From Collimonas humicola (GTDB lineage Bacteria; Pseudomonadota; Gammaproteobacteria; Burkholderiales; Burkholderiaceae_D), in contig NZ_JAGQEE010000005.1 in the NCBI RefSeq assembly GCF_018304945.1, positions 1 to 64,000 of the forward strand: 64,000 nucleotides of DNA, given 5' to 3'. Under the pieces are notes generated by a model, which searched no databases, was not told the DNA's origin, and was given only the letters and a program-made list of their open reading frames with translations. The translations under genes and the position numbers were made by a program. Of the stretch, positions 16,930 through 28,500 are shown in pieces (position 1 is the first letter of the stretch; each line of letters begins with the position of its first letter).

Positions 16930-18890
16930 TCCGCCTCCAGTTGCGTCAGTTCCTTGCTGTAGAACGCCTGATCGGTCAGCAGCGTCGCCAGTTCTTTTTT
17001 CTTCTCTTTGTCGTAGATTTCCGGATCGGCCAGGCGGGTGTCGACAGCCGCCTTCTGAGCGCTGCGCTTGGCGATCTGCTCGTCCAGGCGCTTGATGCGC
17101 GACTCGATAGGCTTCTTCTGCGCCGCCAGCTTTTGCCGTGCTTCCGCTTCCTGCCGCTTCTGCTCGCGACGGTCGGCGTTGTCGACCACAGGCGCTGCCG
17201 GTGCTACCGCGCTGGCGATCTTGGCCTTGCTGCTGGCTTTCGGCAGAGCCGCGTCGGCGGCGCTGTTCTTGGCCGCCAGCTTGGTCTTGAACAGCCAGTC
17301 CTTGTAATCGTCGAGGTCACCGTCGAACGGCGCTACCTTGCCGTCAGCGACGATGATGAACTGGTCGGTGGTGGCGCGCAACAGGTGGCGATCATGCGAT
17401 ACAAGCACCAACGTGCCTTCGAACTGCGCCAGCGCCATGGTCAGGGCTTCGCGGGTTTCCAGGTCCAGATGGTTGGTCGGCTCATCCAGCAGCAGCAGGT
17501 TAGGGCGCTGCCAGACGATCAGGGCCAGCGCAAGGCGCGCTTTTTCGCCGCCGGAAAACGGCTTGATCGAACTGGTCACCATCGGGCCGTTGAAATTGAA
17601 GCTGCCGAGGAAGTTGCGCAGTTCCTGCTCGCGCGTGGTCGGCGCGATCTTGCCCATGTGCCACAGCGGCGATTCGTCGTGGCGCAGCATTTCCACCTGG
17701 TGCTGGGCGAAGTAGCCGATCGACAAGCCTTTGCCGAACTGGGCCACGCCGTGCAATGGCTTCAACTCTTCCGCGATGGTCTTGATGAAGGTCGATTTGC
17801 CGGCGCCGTTGACGCCCAGCAGGCCGATGCGCTGGCCGATCTGCAGCGAGAAATTGATGCCGGCGACGATCACCTTTTCGGTGACGTCATGGCTGGTTTC
17901 GCTTTCAGTGCGATAGCCGGCGCTGACGTCTTCCATCACCAGCAACGGATTCGGCGCGCTCAGCGGCACCCGGAATTCGAACGAGAATTCGGCGGCGGCG
18001 CGCAGCGGCGCCAGCTCTTCCATTTTGGCCAGGGCCTTCATCCGGCTCTGGGCCTGGCGCGCCTTGCTGGCCTGGGCCTTGAAGCGGTTGATGAAAGATT
18101 CCAGGTGGGCGCGCTGGCGCATCTGCTTTTCCAGGGCGCCGGCGGCCAGTTCCAGCTGCGCCGAGCGCTGGCGCTCGAAGGAAGAATAGTTGCCGGAATA
18201 GCGTTTCAGCTTGCGTTCGTCGATATGCACGATCACGTTCACCACGCCGTCGAGAAAATCGCGGTCATGGGAAATGATGATCAAGGTGCCGGCATAGCGC
18301 TTGAGCCAGTCTTCCAGCCAGATGATGGCGTCCAGGTCCAAGTGGTTGGTCGGTTCATCAAGCAGCAGCAGGTCGGACGGACACATCAGCGCCTGCGCCA
18401 GGTTGAGGCGCATGCGCCAGCCGCCGGAAAAACTGGCCACCGGCTGGTCCATCTGCGACAGCGAGAAGCCGAGGCCGGTCAGCAGCTGCTCGGCGCGCGA
18501 GCGCACGGTGTAGGCATCAGCGTCAGCCAGCGCGCTATACAGCTCGCCGATCAGGATGCCGTTCGAGGTGCTTTCCGGTTCGCTTTCCAGGAACGCCAGT
18601 TCTTCTTCCAGGCGGCGCAGGGTGACGTCGCCGTCGATCGCGTATTCGATCGCCGGGCGGTCCAGCGCCGGGGTTTCCTGGGCAACGTAGGCCATGCGCC
18701 ACTTCGACGGAAAATCGATTTCGCCGAGGTCGGCATGCAGCTCCCCGCGCAGCAGTCCAAACAGGCTGGACTTGCCGGCGCCGTTGGCGCCGATCAGGCC
18801 GATCTTGTCGCCCGGGTTGAGGGTGACGTCGACATTGTCGAGCAAAGGCTTGACGCCGCGCATCAGGGAAACTTGTTGAAAACGTATCAT
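16887..18890 (-). CDS. ABC-F ATPase (YheS/Uup type)
   Basis: A 667-residue soluble protein with two ABC domains and no membrane segments. Walker A GANGAGKS (34-41) and GVNGAGKST; signatures SFSGGWRMRL and FSGGEKARLAL; both Walker B motifs end in DEPTNHLDL. A linker between the domains is rich in Arg and Gln, and a charged coiled-coil tail (about 570-660) follows the second domain. ABC-F proteins act on the ribosome, easing stalled translation; YheS-like proteins are the nearest by the N-terminal MIRFQQVSLMRG. It overlaps the DUF2520 gene. Confidence 0.93.
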   Translation of the reverse strand: MIRFQQVSLMRGVKPLLDNVDVTLNPGDKIGLIGANGAGKSSLFGLLRGELHADLGEIDFPSKWRMAYVAQETPALDRPAIEYAIDGDVTLRRLEEELAFLESEPESTSNGILIGELYSALADADAYTVRSRAEQLLTGLGFSLSQMDQPVASFSGGWRMRLNLAQALMCPSDLLLLDEPTNHLDLDAIIWLEDWLKRYAGTLIIISHDRDFLDGVVNVIVHIDERKLKRYSGNYSSFERQRSAQLELAAGALEKQMRQRAHLESFINRFKAQASKARQAQSRMKALAKMEELAPLRAAAEFSFEFRVPLSAPNPLLVMEDVSAGYRTESETSHDVTEKVIVAGINFSLQIGQRIGLLGVNGAGKSTFIKTIAEELKPLHGVAQFGKGLSIGYFAQHQVEMLRHDESPLWHMGKIAPTTREQELRNFLGSFNFNGPMVTSSIKPFSGGEKARLALALIVWQRPNLLLLDEPTNHLDLETREALTMALAQFEGTLVLVSHDRHLLRATTDQFIIVADGKVAPFDGDLDDYKDWLFKTKLAAKNSAADAALPKASSKAKIASAVAPAAPVVDNADRREQKRQEAEARQKLAAQKKPIESRIKRLDEQIAKRSAQKAAVDTRLADPEIYDKEKKKELATLLTDQAFYSKELTQLEAEWLEQQEALEQLGN

Positions 18891-18974
18891 GTCTACTATC
18901 TACTTGCTAAATGAATGGCCATGCATGCGTCAGCGGCATGCCGGTCGTGATGATCGTGCTGATTGTGCTAGGTT

Positions 18975-18999
18975 CGGCAAGGGCGGTGGACCCTTGCCG
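18975..18999. other. Hairpin downstream of prmB
   Basis: Perfect 9-bp inverted repeat CGGCAAGGG / CCCTTGCCG with a 7-nt loop, 11 nt after the prmB stop on the minus strand. No T-run follows, so it may be a Rho-type or processing structure rather than an intrinsic terminator. Confidence 0.55.
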
Positions 19000-19010
19000 G
19001 TGATGCTGGA

Positions 19011-19895
19011 TTATGGCAGCTGGTCGGCGGTCAGCAGGAACACCATGTCGTCGCCGGCGCTGGTCGAGACCCAGGTCATTTCCAGGTCCGGGAAGGCCGC
19101 TTCGGCGAAGGCGCGCTCGTTGCCGATCTCGACCACCAGGATGCCGTTTGCGGTCAGGCGCTGCTTGGCGCCGGCGACGATCTGGCGCACCAGGTCCATG
19201 CCGTCGCTGCCGCCTGCCAGGGCGATCTGCGGTTCGCGCAGGTATTCCTGCGGCAGCTTGCCCATCGAACCGGAGTTCACGTACGGCGGGTTGGTGACGA
19301 TCAGGTCGTACTTTTTCGGCGGCACGTTGCTGTACAAATCGGATTCGATCAGCGTGATGCGGTCCTGCAGCTCATAGTCGTCGACGTTGCGGCGCGCTAC
19401 CGCCAGGGCGTCCGCCGAGATATCCGCAGTGTCGACATGGGCTTCGGGGAAGGCATCGGCCAGCATGATCGGCAGGCAGCCGGAGCCGGTGCACAGCTCC
19501 AGGATGTTGCTGACCGCCGACGGCTCTTGCAGCCACGGCGAGAAATGGTCGGGAATCAGTTCGGCGATGAAGGAACGCGGCACGATCACGCGCTGGTCGA
19601 CATAAAACCGGTAGTCGCCCAGCCAGGCCTCGTGGGTGATGTAGGCGGCCGGCAGGCGGTCGACGCTGCGTTTTTCGATGACTTGCAACACCGCTTCGAT
19701 TTCATGCGGCAGCAGGCGCGCATCGAAGAACGGTTCGATCTTGTCCAGCGGCAGCTTCAGCGTATGCAGGATCAGGTAGGCTGCCTCATCCAGCGCGTTG
19801 CTGCTGCCATGGCCGAAGAACAGGCCGGCGGTATTGAAGCGGGTCACTGCATAGCGCAGCAAGTCGCGGATGGAGGTAAAGGATTGTGGTGTCAT
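19011..19895 (-). CDS. prmB: Ribosomal protein uL3 glutamine methyltransferase
   Basis: A 294-residue SAM-dependent N5-glutamine methyltransferase of the HemK family. The catalytic motif NPPYV is followed by the PrmB-type stretch that leads to LPQEYLREPQIAL; motif I is ILELCTGSGCLPIML, binding SAM. The N-terminal helical domain (about 1-90) is longer than in PrmC, supporting PrmB. It methylates ribosomal protein L3. Last gene of the minus-strand dap block, although 226 nt with a dyad and hairpin separate it from dapE. Confidence 0.93.
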   Translation of the reverse strand: MTPQSFTSIRDLLRYAVTRFNTAGLFFGHGSSNALDEAAYLILHTLKLPLDKIEPFFDARLLPHEIEAVLQVIEKRSVDRLPAAYITHEAWLGDYRFYVDQRVIVPRSFIAELIPDHFSPWLQEPSAVSNILELCTGSGCLPIMLADAFPEAHVDTADISADALAVARRNVDDYELQDRITLIESDLYSNVPPKKYDLIVTNPPYVNSGSMGKLPQEYLREPQIALAGGSDGMDLVRQIVAGAKQRLTANGILVVEIGNERAFAEAAFPDLEMTWVSTSAGDDMVFLLTADQLP

Positions 19896-20035
19896 GGTGC
19901 AGATTATAAAGGTAGGGCGGGTGTGCGGCGGCTTGGCCGCCGGGGTCGCGAAAGTGTCAGGCGGATTTTATCGGAAATGCCAGGCCGAATGGGTCTTAGC
20001 GAGACAAGAAGCCCGCTAAGGCATTGATTTTGTTG

Positions 20036-20081
20036 TTATTTGTTCAAATTAGAGCAAATAAGGCCGCAACAATGTGCGGCC
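20036..20081. terminator. Dyad plus GC hairpin after dapE, probable terminator
   Basis: Two adjoining elements. A GC-rich hairpin GGCCGCA / TGCGGCC (20062-20081, 6-nt loop) is followed, reading the minus strand, by TTATTTGCTC. An A+T-rich dyad with 10-bp arms, one mismatch and 6-nt spacer (20036-20061) contains that T-rich part. The order fits a terminator for the dapE transcript; the second dyad could instead be an operator for prmB. Confidence 0.55.
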
Positions 20082-20121
20082 ATCTGCGGCTGCGAACTGT
20101 TTGTGCAACATTTGCGTGCCG

Positions 20122-21711
<1,590 letters not shown>

Positions 21712-22857
21712 TTAAAGATCCAGGGTAAATTCGGTGAAGGTCGCGCCTTCGACGCGTTCCGGTTCCGGCGCAATCGGCGCCAGGTTTTTCTTCGAACTCG
21801 GCGTGTGGTTGTTGATCAGCCAGTACAGATTGCTTGGCGAATCGGCATGCTCCAGCGCTTCGTCCTGGGTGATGACGCCGTCCTCGATCAGTTGCATCAG
21901 CGCCTGCTCGAAAGTCTGCGAACCGGGCGCCAGGCTCTTTTCCATCGCTTCCTTGATCTGGCTGATGTTGTCTTCCTCGATCAGTTCGGAAACATGGCGT
22001 GTGTTGAGCATGATTTCCACCGCCGGCGTGCGTTCGCCGTCGACAGTGCGGACCAGGCGCTGCGAAACGATCGCCGCCAGGGTCGAAGCCAGGTCTTCCA
22101 GCAGCGCCGGACGGTTTTCCATCGGATAGAAACTGATCACGCGGTTCAGCGCGCGGTAGGTGTTGTTGGCGTGCAGCGTCGAGACCACCAGGTGGCCGGA
22201 CTGGGCGTAGGCGAGGGCGGCCGACATGGTCGCCTTGTCGCGGATTTCGCCGATCAGGATGCAGTCCGGCGCCTGCCGCAGGGCGTTTTTCAGGGCGCCG
22301 CTGAGATCGGTGGTGTCACTGCCGATTTCGCGCTGGTTGACGATGGAGCGATGGTTCTGGAACAGGAATTCGATCGGATCTTCCAGGGTCAGGATATGGC
22401 CGGCCTGGGTCTTGTTGCGATAGTCCAGCATCGAGGCGATGGTGGTCGACTTGCCGGAACCGGTGGAGCCGACGATCAGCAGCAGGCCGCGCTTGCGGCC
22501 GATCAGGTCGAGCAGCGCCGGCGGCAGGCGCAGTGTCTCGAATGCAGGAATATCGATCGGGATATAGCGGATCACGGCCGAAATGCTGCCGCGCTGGCGG
22601 AATGCCGAGAAGCGGAAACTGCCGATGCCGGCGACCGGCACCCCGAGATTCAATTCATTGTTGCGCTCCAGCTCCTGCAGACGTTCGGCGGGCAGCACTT
22701 CTTTCAGCAGCAACAGGATGGTGTTGTCATCCATGTTCTGCTGATTGACCGGGACCATCTGGCCCTTGATCTTGAGATGAATGGGCGAGCCCGGCGCCAG
22801 GAACATGTCCGATGCTTCCTTCTCCCGCATCAGACGAAACAAGCGATCCATTGCCAT
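21712..22857 (-). CDS. PilT/PilU-family retraction ATPase
   Basis: A 381-residue hexameric ATPase of the type IV pilus retraction family. The N-terminal PAS-like region (EASDMFLAPGSPIHLKIKG in part) precedes the RecA-like core: Walker A GSTGSGKST, Asp box ILTLEDPIEF, Walker B ILIGEIRD and His box SGHLVVSTLHAN. The longer C-terminus favours PilU over PilT. ATG at 22857 has AAGGAG well spaced; an in-frame TTG 3 nt earlier is too close. No other pilus genes are near, and its presence inside a lysine-biosynthesis cluster is a positional oddity. Confidence 0.9.
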   Translation of the reverse strand: MAMDRLFRLMREKEASDMFLAPGSPIHLKIKGQMVPVNQQNMDDNTILLLLKEVLPAERLQELERNNELNLGVPVAGIGSFRFSAFRQRGSISAVIRYIPIDIPAFETLRLPPALLDLIGRKRGLLLIVGSTGSGKSTTIASMLDYRNKTQAGHILTLEDPIEFLFQNHRSIVNQREIGSDTTDLSGALKNALRQAPDCILIGEIRDKATMSAALAYAQSGHLVVSTLHANNTYRALNRVISFYPMENRPALLEDLASTLAAIVSQRLVRTVDGERTPAVEIMLNTRHVSELIEEDNISQIKEAMEKSLAPGSQTFEQALMQLIEDGVITQDEALEHADSPSNLYWLINNHTPSSKKNLAPIAPEPERVEGATFTEFTLDL

Positions 22858-22952
22858 CAAAAACTCCTTAGTTTATTTTTATTTGTTTTATTCGTTTTAT
22901 CTGGTCGCTGGGGACGAAGCCGCACTATCCGTGCAGCTCCATCCCGCCAGTA

Positions 22953-23780
22953 TCAAGCTTCGCGCAGCAGTTCGTTGATGCCGGTCTTGGCGCGGGTCTT
23001 GGCGTCGACGCGCTTGACGATGACCGCGCAGTACAGGCTGTATTTGCCGTCGGCCGAAGGCAGGCTGCCCGACACCACTACCGAGCCCGACGGGATGCGG
23101 CCATAGCTGACTTCGCCGGTGGCGCGGTCATAGATCTTGGTCGACTGGCCGATGTAGACGCCCATCGAGATCACCGAGTTTTCTTCCACGATCACGCCTT
23201 CGACGATTTCCGAACGGGCGCCGATGAAGCAGTTGTCTTCGATGATGGTCGGGTTGGCTTGCATCGGTTCCAGCACGCCGCCGATGCCGACGCCGCCGGA
23301 CAGGTGGACGTTCTTGCCGATCTGCGCGCAGGAGCCGACGGTGGCCCAGGTATCGACCATGGTGCCTTCATCGACATAGGCGCCGATGTTGACGTAGGAC
23401 GGCATCAGCACCACGTTCTTGCCGATGAAGCTGCCGTGGCGCGCCACTGCCGGCGGCACCACGCGGAAACCGCCCTTGGCGAAATCTTCGGCGGTGTAGT
23501 TGGCGAACTTGGTCGGCACCTTGTCGTAGAACTGCATGTTCTCGCCGGCCGGCATCGGCAGGTTGTCTTCCAGGCGGAACGACAGCAGCACAGCCTTCTT
23601 GATCCATTGGTTGACGACCCAGTTGCCGTCGATTTTCTCGGCCACGCGCAGGCTGCCCTGGTTCAGTTCGGCGATGACCTTGGCGACCGCTTCGCGGACA
23701 TCGGCGGGGGCGGTCTTCGGGGAAAATTCGGTGCGCTGTTCCCAGGCTTGGTCGATAAATGCTTGCAGAGATTGAGTCAT
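22953..23780 (-). CDS. dapD: Tetrahydrodipicolinate N-succinyltransferase
   Basis: A 275-residue trimeric acyltransferase that succinylates tetrahydrodipicolinate with succinyl-CoA. A helical N-terminal domain (about 1-100) is followed by a left-handed beta-helix of hexapeptide repeats (about 105-225), including [21 protein letters not shown] in part and [17 protein letters not shown]. The length equals the family norm. It lies between dapC and the PilT/PilU-type ATPase gene. The sequence before its ATG has no strong ribosome site. Confidence 0.97.
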   Translation of the reverse strand: MTQSLQAFIDQAWEQRTEFSPKTAPADVREAVAKVIAELNQGSLRVAEKIDGNWVVNQWIKKAVLLSFRLEDNLPMPAGENMQFYDKVPTKFANYTAEDFAKGGFRVVPPAVARHGSFIGKNVVLMPSYVNIGAYVDEGTMVDTWATVGSCAQIGKNVHLSGGVGIGGVLEPMQANPTIIEDNCFIGARSEIVEGVIVEENSVISMGVYIGQSTKIYDRATGEVSYGRIPSGSVVVSGSLPSADGKYSLYCAVIVKRVDAKTRAKTGINELLREA

Positions 23781-23916
23781 GATAGTTGCTGATAAAAAAA
23801 GTTTAAAAACATGAATTTGACCATGACGACGGTCAAGCTATATCGTCACGGTGCAATACGTAAGATCAGGCCGTCGCTGCAGGGCGCCCGCCGTCAAGGC
23901 CGATGCCGACGAGAAG

Positions 23917-25119
23917 CTAAAGGCTACGGCAAAATGCGGCAATGCGCTGCGCCGCTTCCAGGCATTCATCGACTTCCGCCACCAGCGCCATGCGTATCCG
24001 TTGCCGGCCCGGATTGCTGCCATGGGCGTCGCGCGCCAGATAACTGCCGGGCAATACCGTTACATTATATTCGGCATATAGCCGCTTGGCGAAGTCGGTG
24101 TCGGAGATTGCTGCCAATTTGTCTACCTTGGCCCAGAGGTAAAAGCCGGCATCCGGCAGCGCCACGTCCAGTACGGTTTGCAGTACAGGAGTGACCTGTT
24201 GAAATTTAGCCATGTATTTGGCGCGGTTTTCGACGACGTGGGTTTCGTCGTTCCAGGCGGCGACCGAAGCCGCTTGCACTGGCGGGCTCATGGCGCCGCC
24301 GTGATAGGTACGATACAGCAGGAATTTTTTCAGGATGGCGGCATCGCCGGCGACAAAGCCGGAACGCATGCCAGGCACATTCGAACGCTTGGACAGGCTG
24401 GAAAAAGCGATCAGGCGCGGATAACCGGTGCGGCCCAGGATATTGGCCGCTTGCAGGCCGCCCAGCGGCGCTTCCGGCTTGAAGTAAATCTCGGAATAGC
24501 ATTCGTCGGCGGCAATCACGAAGCCGTGGCGGTCCGACAGCGCAAACAATTCCTTCCAGTCTTCCAGCGACAGCACGGCGCCGGTCGGATTGCCGGGCGA
24601 GCAGAGGTAAAGCAGCTTGACGCGCGGCCAGACATCGTCCGGCACGCTGCGGTAATCCGGGGTGAAATTGCGGTCGGGGTCGGAATTGACGAAATACGGC
24701 TGGGCGCCGGACAGATAGGCCGCGCCTTCGTAAATCTGATAAAACGGGTTCGGACACATCACCAGCGCATCCCGCTGCGACGGATCCACCACCGTCTGCG
24801 CCAGCGCAAACAGCGCTTCGCGCGAGCCGTTGACCGGCAGGATCTGAGTCGCCGGATCCAGCGCCGGCAAGCCGTAGCGGCGCTCCAGCCAGCCGGCGAT
24901 CGCTGCCCGCAAGGGTTCGGCGCCGATGGTGCTCGGATAGCTGGCCAGGCCGCTCAGGTTGTCGGTCAGCGCTTGCTGGATGAATTTCGGGGTTGGGTGC
25001 TTCGGCTCGCCGATACCGAGGCTGATCGCCTTATACGCCGGATTGGGCGTGACGCCGGCGAACAGCGCGCGCAGTTTTTCAAACGGGTAGGGTTGCAGCC
25101 GGTCTAGTAATGGATTCAC
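23917..25119 (-). CDS. dapC: Succinyldiaminopimelate transaminase
   Basis: A 400-residue class I aminotransferase making N-succinyl-L,L-diaminopimelate from the 2-keto precursor with glutamate. Motifs: LCSPGNPTGAVLS, AADECYSEIYF, and the PLP-lysine segment SLSKRSNVPGMRSGF. The open frame runs far upstream (to 25398), but homology starts at NPLLDRLQPYPFEKL, so the GTG at 25119 is taken as start. First gene of the minus-strand lysine block with dapD and dapE. A TATAAT about 65 nt upstream may be its promoter. Confidence 0.93.
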   Translation of the reverse strand: MNPLLDRLQPYPFEKLRALFAGVTPNPAYKAISLGIGEPKHPTPKFIQQALTDNLSGLASYPSTIGAEPLRAAIAGWLERRYGLPALDPATQILPVNGSREALFALAQTVVDPSQRDALVMCPNPFYQIYEGAAYLSGAQPYFVNSDPDRNFTPDYRSVPDDVWPRVKLLYLCSPGNPTGAVLSLEDWKELFALSDRHGFVIAADECYSEIYFKPEAPLGGLQAANILGRTGYPRLIAFSSLSKRSNVPGMRSGFVAGDAAILKKFLLYRTYHGGAMSPPVQAASVAAWNDETHVVENRAKYMAKFQQVTPVLQTVLDVALPDAGFYLWAKVDKLAAISDTDFAKRLYAEYNVTVLPGSYLARDAHGSNPGRQRIRMALVAEVDECLEAAQRIAAFCRSL

Positions 25120-25514
25120 GTGGTTGATGACGGATGAATAACAAAGATGGAAGAGGGAAAACTGCCGTAAACATGCTGTTTGCATTATATACAGAAGTGA
25201 CCTGTTTGATGGTCGCCATTGCGGATCCGAGAAGCTGGCAAAGGCGGATTCAGCGCTATTTTTTTGCTTTTCATTGTCTTCTTGGAATTTTTCGAGTGCT
25301 TGTCCAAGCTGAAGGCAGATACTCTTATGCTCGGCCTTGTCGCGCATGAAGGGTTTGCGACTGAAGTAACAATCATATTTCCCGCGGTTCACAGCCATTC
25401 AGATCGCATATATGGTGAGGCGGAATGTTATGATGGCGATCTCCTGCGGGTTTTTTTCCCGTTTTTAGTATGACGGCAGCTTTTTCGCCGACTTTGATAA
25501 GAACAGTCGATAAC
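25120..25514. other. Divergent dapC-smc intergenic region
   Basis: About 395 nt, A+T-richer than the flanking genes. Contains the candidate dapC -10 box and short pyrimidine-rich tracts before smc. Open frames here (for example 25219-25473) have no homology that I recognise and no ribosome site; I see no RNA gene. Confidence 0.5.
25184..25189 (-). promoter_or_regulatory. Candidate -10 box for dapC
   Basis: On the minus strand a perfect TATAAT preceded by TGTA; the -35 region is poor. It lies about 65 nt upstream of the dapC GTG and about 330 nt upstream of the divergent smc start. Confidence 0.4.
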
Positions 25515-28500
25515 GTGCGTCTAACTTCCATTAAATTATCGGGATTCAAGTCTTTCGTCGATCCCACCAATTTCCAGGTCCCAGGCCAGCTGGTCGGCGT
25601 GGTGGGGCCTAATGGCTGCGGCAAGTCCAATATCATCGACGCGGTGCGCTGGGTCTTGGGGGAATCCAAGGCTTCCGAGCTGCGCGGCGAATCGATGCAG
25701 GACGTTATTTTCAACGGTTCTTCGCACCGCAAGCCGGCCGGCCGTTCATCGGTCGAGCTGGTGTTCGACAACGGCCTCGGCAAAGCCGCCGGCCAGTGGA
25801 GCCAGTACGCTGAAATCGCCGTCAAGCGCACTCTGACGCGCGACGGCACTTCGACTTATTACATCAATAACCAGGCGGTACGGCGCCGCGATATCCAGGA
25901 TATCTTCCTCGGCACCGGCCTCGGTCCGCGCGCTTACGCGATTATCGGGCAGGGCATGATCTCGCGCATCATCGAGGCGCGTCCTGAAGAATTGCGGATT
26001 TTCCTGGAAGAAGCCGCCGGCGTATCGAAGTACAAGGAACGCCGCCGGGAAACCGAAAACCGCCTGAACGACACCCGTGAGAACCTGGTGCGGGTGGAAG
26101 ACATCCTGCGCGAGCTGAACGCCAACCTGGAAAAGCTGCAGGCGCAGGCCGCGGTTGCGCAAAAATTCCATGAGCTGCAGGGCGACCAGGAAGAGAAGCA
26201 GAAGCTGCTGTGGCTGCTGCGCAAGAATGAAGCCAAGAGCGAACAGGAAAAATTCTTCCGCGATATCGAGAAGGCGCAGACCGATCTGGAAGAGCAGACC
26301 GCCAAGCTGCGCCATGTGGAAACCGAGCTTGAGCACATGCGCCAGGCGCATTATGCCGCCGGCGACCGCATGCACCAGGCGCAAGGCCATCTGTACCAGA
26401 CCAATTCCGAGATCGGCAGCCTGGAAGCGCAGATCAAGTTCGTCATCGAATCGCGCAACCGCCTGCAGTCGCAACTCAATTCCCTGACCGCGCAGCGCGA
26501 TCAATGGCAGCGCCAGGGTACGCAGTTCCAGGACGACCTGGTGGAAGCCGAGATGCATCTGGAAGAACTGATGGCGCGCGTCGAGCAATCGCAGGCAGCG
26601 TCGCAGCAGCATAACGACCAGTTGCCGGCGCTGGAGCAGAGCTGGCGCGAAGCGCAGCTGAAGAGCACCGAATCGCGCGGCAAGATCATGCAGATCCAGC
26701 AGCAGATCGAACTGGAATCGACCCATCAGCGCAACGCCTCGAACATCCTGAACGGACTGAGCAGCCGGCGTGAACGGCTGGCGCAGGAAAAGAATGGCTT
26801 GAACCTGCCGGACAATGCGCACCTGACCAATCTGCGCATGCAGCTGGAAGAGAAACAGGCTGGGCTGGAAGAAGTCGGCATGCAGCTGGAAGAGCTGCAG
26901 GAGCAGCAGCCGCGGCTGGAAGAAGAGCGGCGCGATGCGCAGCAGCAGGTCAATGCCGAAAGCGCCAACAATGCGCAGCTGGAAGCGCGCCTGACCGCGC
27001 TCAAGCAGCTGCAGGAAAGCGTGCAGACCGAAGGCAAGGTACAGCCCTGGCTGCAGAAACATGAGCTGGCGGAGTTGCCGCGCCTGTGGCAGAAACTGCA
27101 TATCGACGGCGGCTGGGAAACGGCGCTGGAATCGGTGTTGCGCGAGCGCACCTCTGCATTGGAAATGTCCAACCTGGATTGGGCCAAGGCCTTCTTCAAC
27201 GATGCGCCGCCGGCCAAGCTTGCCTTGTTTTCGCCGAACGGCGTGGCCTCTGCCGGGCCTGTCGCGTCTGTTGATGCACCGGCCGGCTTGAAGCCGTTCA
27301 TCAACCTGCTGCAGCTGAACGATCCGGGCTTGCGCGTGCTGATGCAAGACTGGCTGCACAATTTCTACGCCGCCGACGACACCGTGACGGCCTTTGCCGA
27401 GCGCAGCAAGCTGCCGCTGGGCGCCAGCTTTGTGACGCGCCAGGGCCATGTGATCAGCAAGAGCGGCGTGCGCTTCTATGCTTCCGATTCGGAGCAGGAC
27501 GGCATGCTGGCGCGCCAGCAGGAAATCGAAAACATCACCAAGCAGCTGCGCGCCCAGCAGATGCTGGCCGACGAAGCGCGTTCGCGCTCGGTGCGGGCGG
27601 AAGCGGCATTGTCGCAAGCCACCCAGCGCCTGCAGGAAATGCGCTTGCGCCACGCCAGCCTGACCCAGGCCGTGCACGGCTTGCAGATCGATGTCATGAA
27701 GCTCTCCGAATTGCAGGAGCGTTTCAACCAGCGCAGCTCGCAGATCGCTTCCGACCTGGCGGAAATCGCCGCCCAGGAAAGCGAGCAGCAGCAAGTTAAG
27801 ATGGAATCGGAAGCCAAGTTCGAACAGCTCGACATGGAGCTGGCCGAGCTGCAGGAAAAACATGAAGACGGCCAGACCGACTACCTGGGCAAGGAGCAGC
27901 AGCTCAACGATGCCCGGCAGCGGCTGCGGGAAATGGAGCGGGCGGCGCAAGAAGCGGAGTTCGCGGAAAAATCCCATCGCAACAAGATCGAAGAACTCAA
28001 GCGCAGCATCGCCACCGCGCTGGAGCAGGCGGCGCAGCTGTTCGCCAACATGCAGCAAGGCCATCTGGAGCTGGAAAGCCTGGACGACCAGGCCGCGCAA
28101 GCCGGCCTGCAGGATTTGCTGGACAAGCGCAGCGAGCAGGAAAGGGCGCTGGCCGATACCCGCCACGAACTCGACCAGGTGTCGCAGAATCTGCGCCAGC
28201 ACGAAGAAACTCGTTTGCAGGCAGAGCGCAGCCTGCAGCCGCAGCGCGAACGCATCATGGAACTGCAGCTGAAAGAGCAGGCAGCGCGCCTGAACCAGGA
28301 ACAATACGTGCAGCAGCTGCTCGAAGCGCAGGCGGACGAAGCCGCCTTGAGCGAAAAACTGACCGCCGACATGCGGCCATCGTATCTGCAAGGCGAAGTG
28401 ACGCGCCTGACCAATGCGATTGCCGGCCTGGGCGCGGTCAACCTGGCGGCGCTGGACGAGCTGGCGCAGGCCTCCGAGCGCAAGAATTTCCTGGATGCGC

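Noticed and set aside
25219-25473. 84-codon frame in the dapC-smc gap
   Set aside because: No ribosome site, and hydrophobic start appears by chance in A+T-rich DNA; no family seen.
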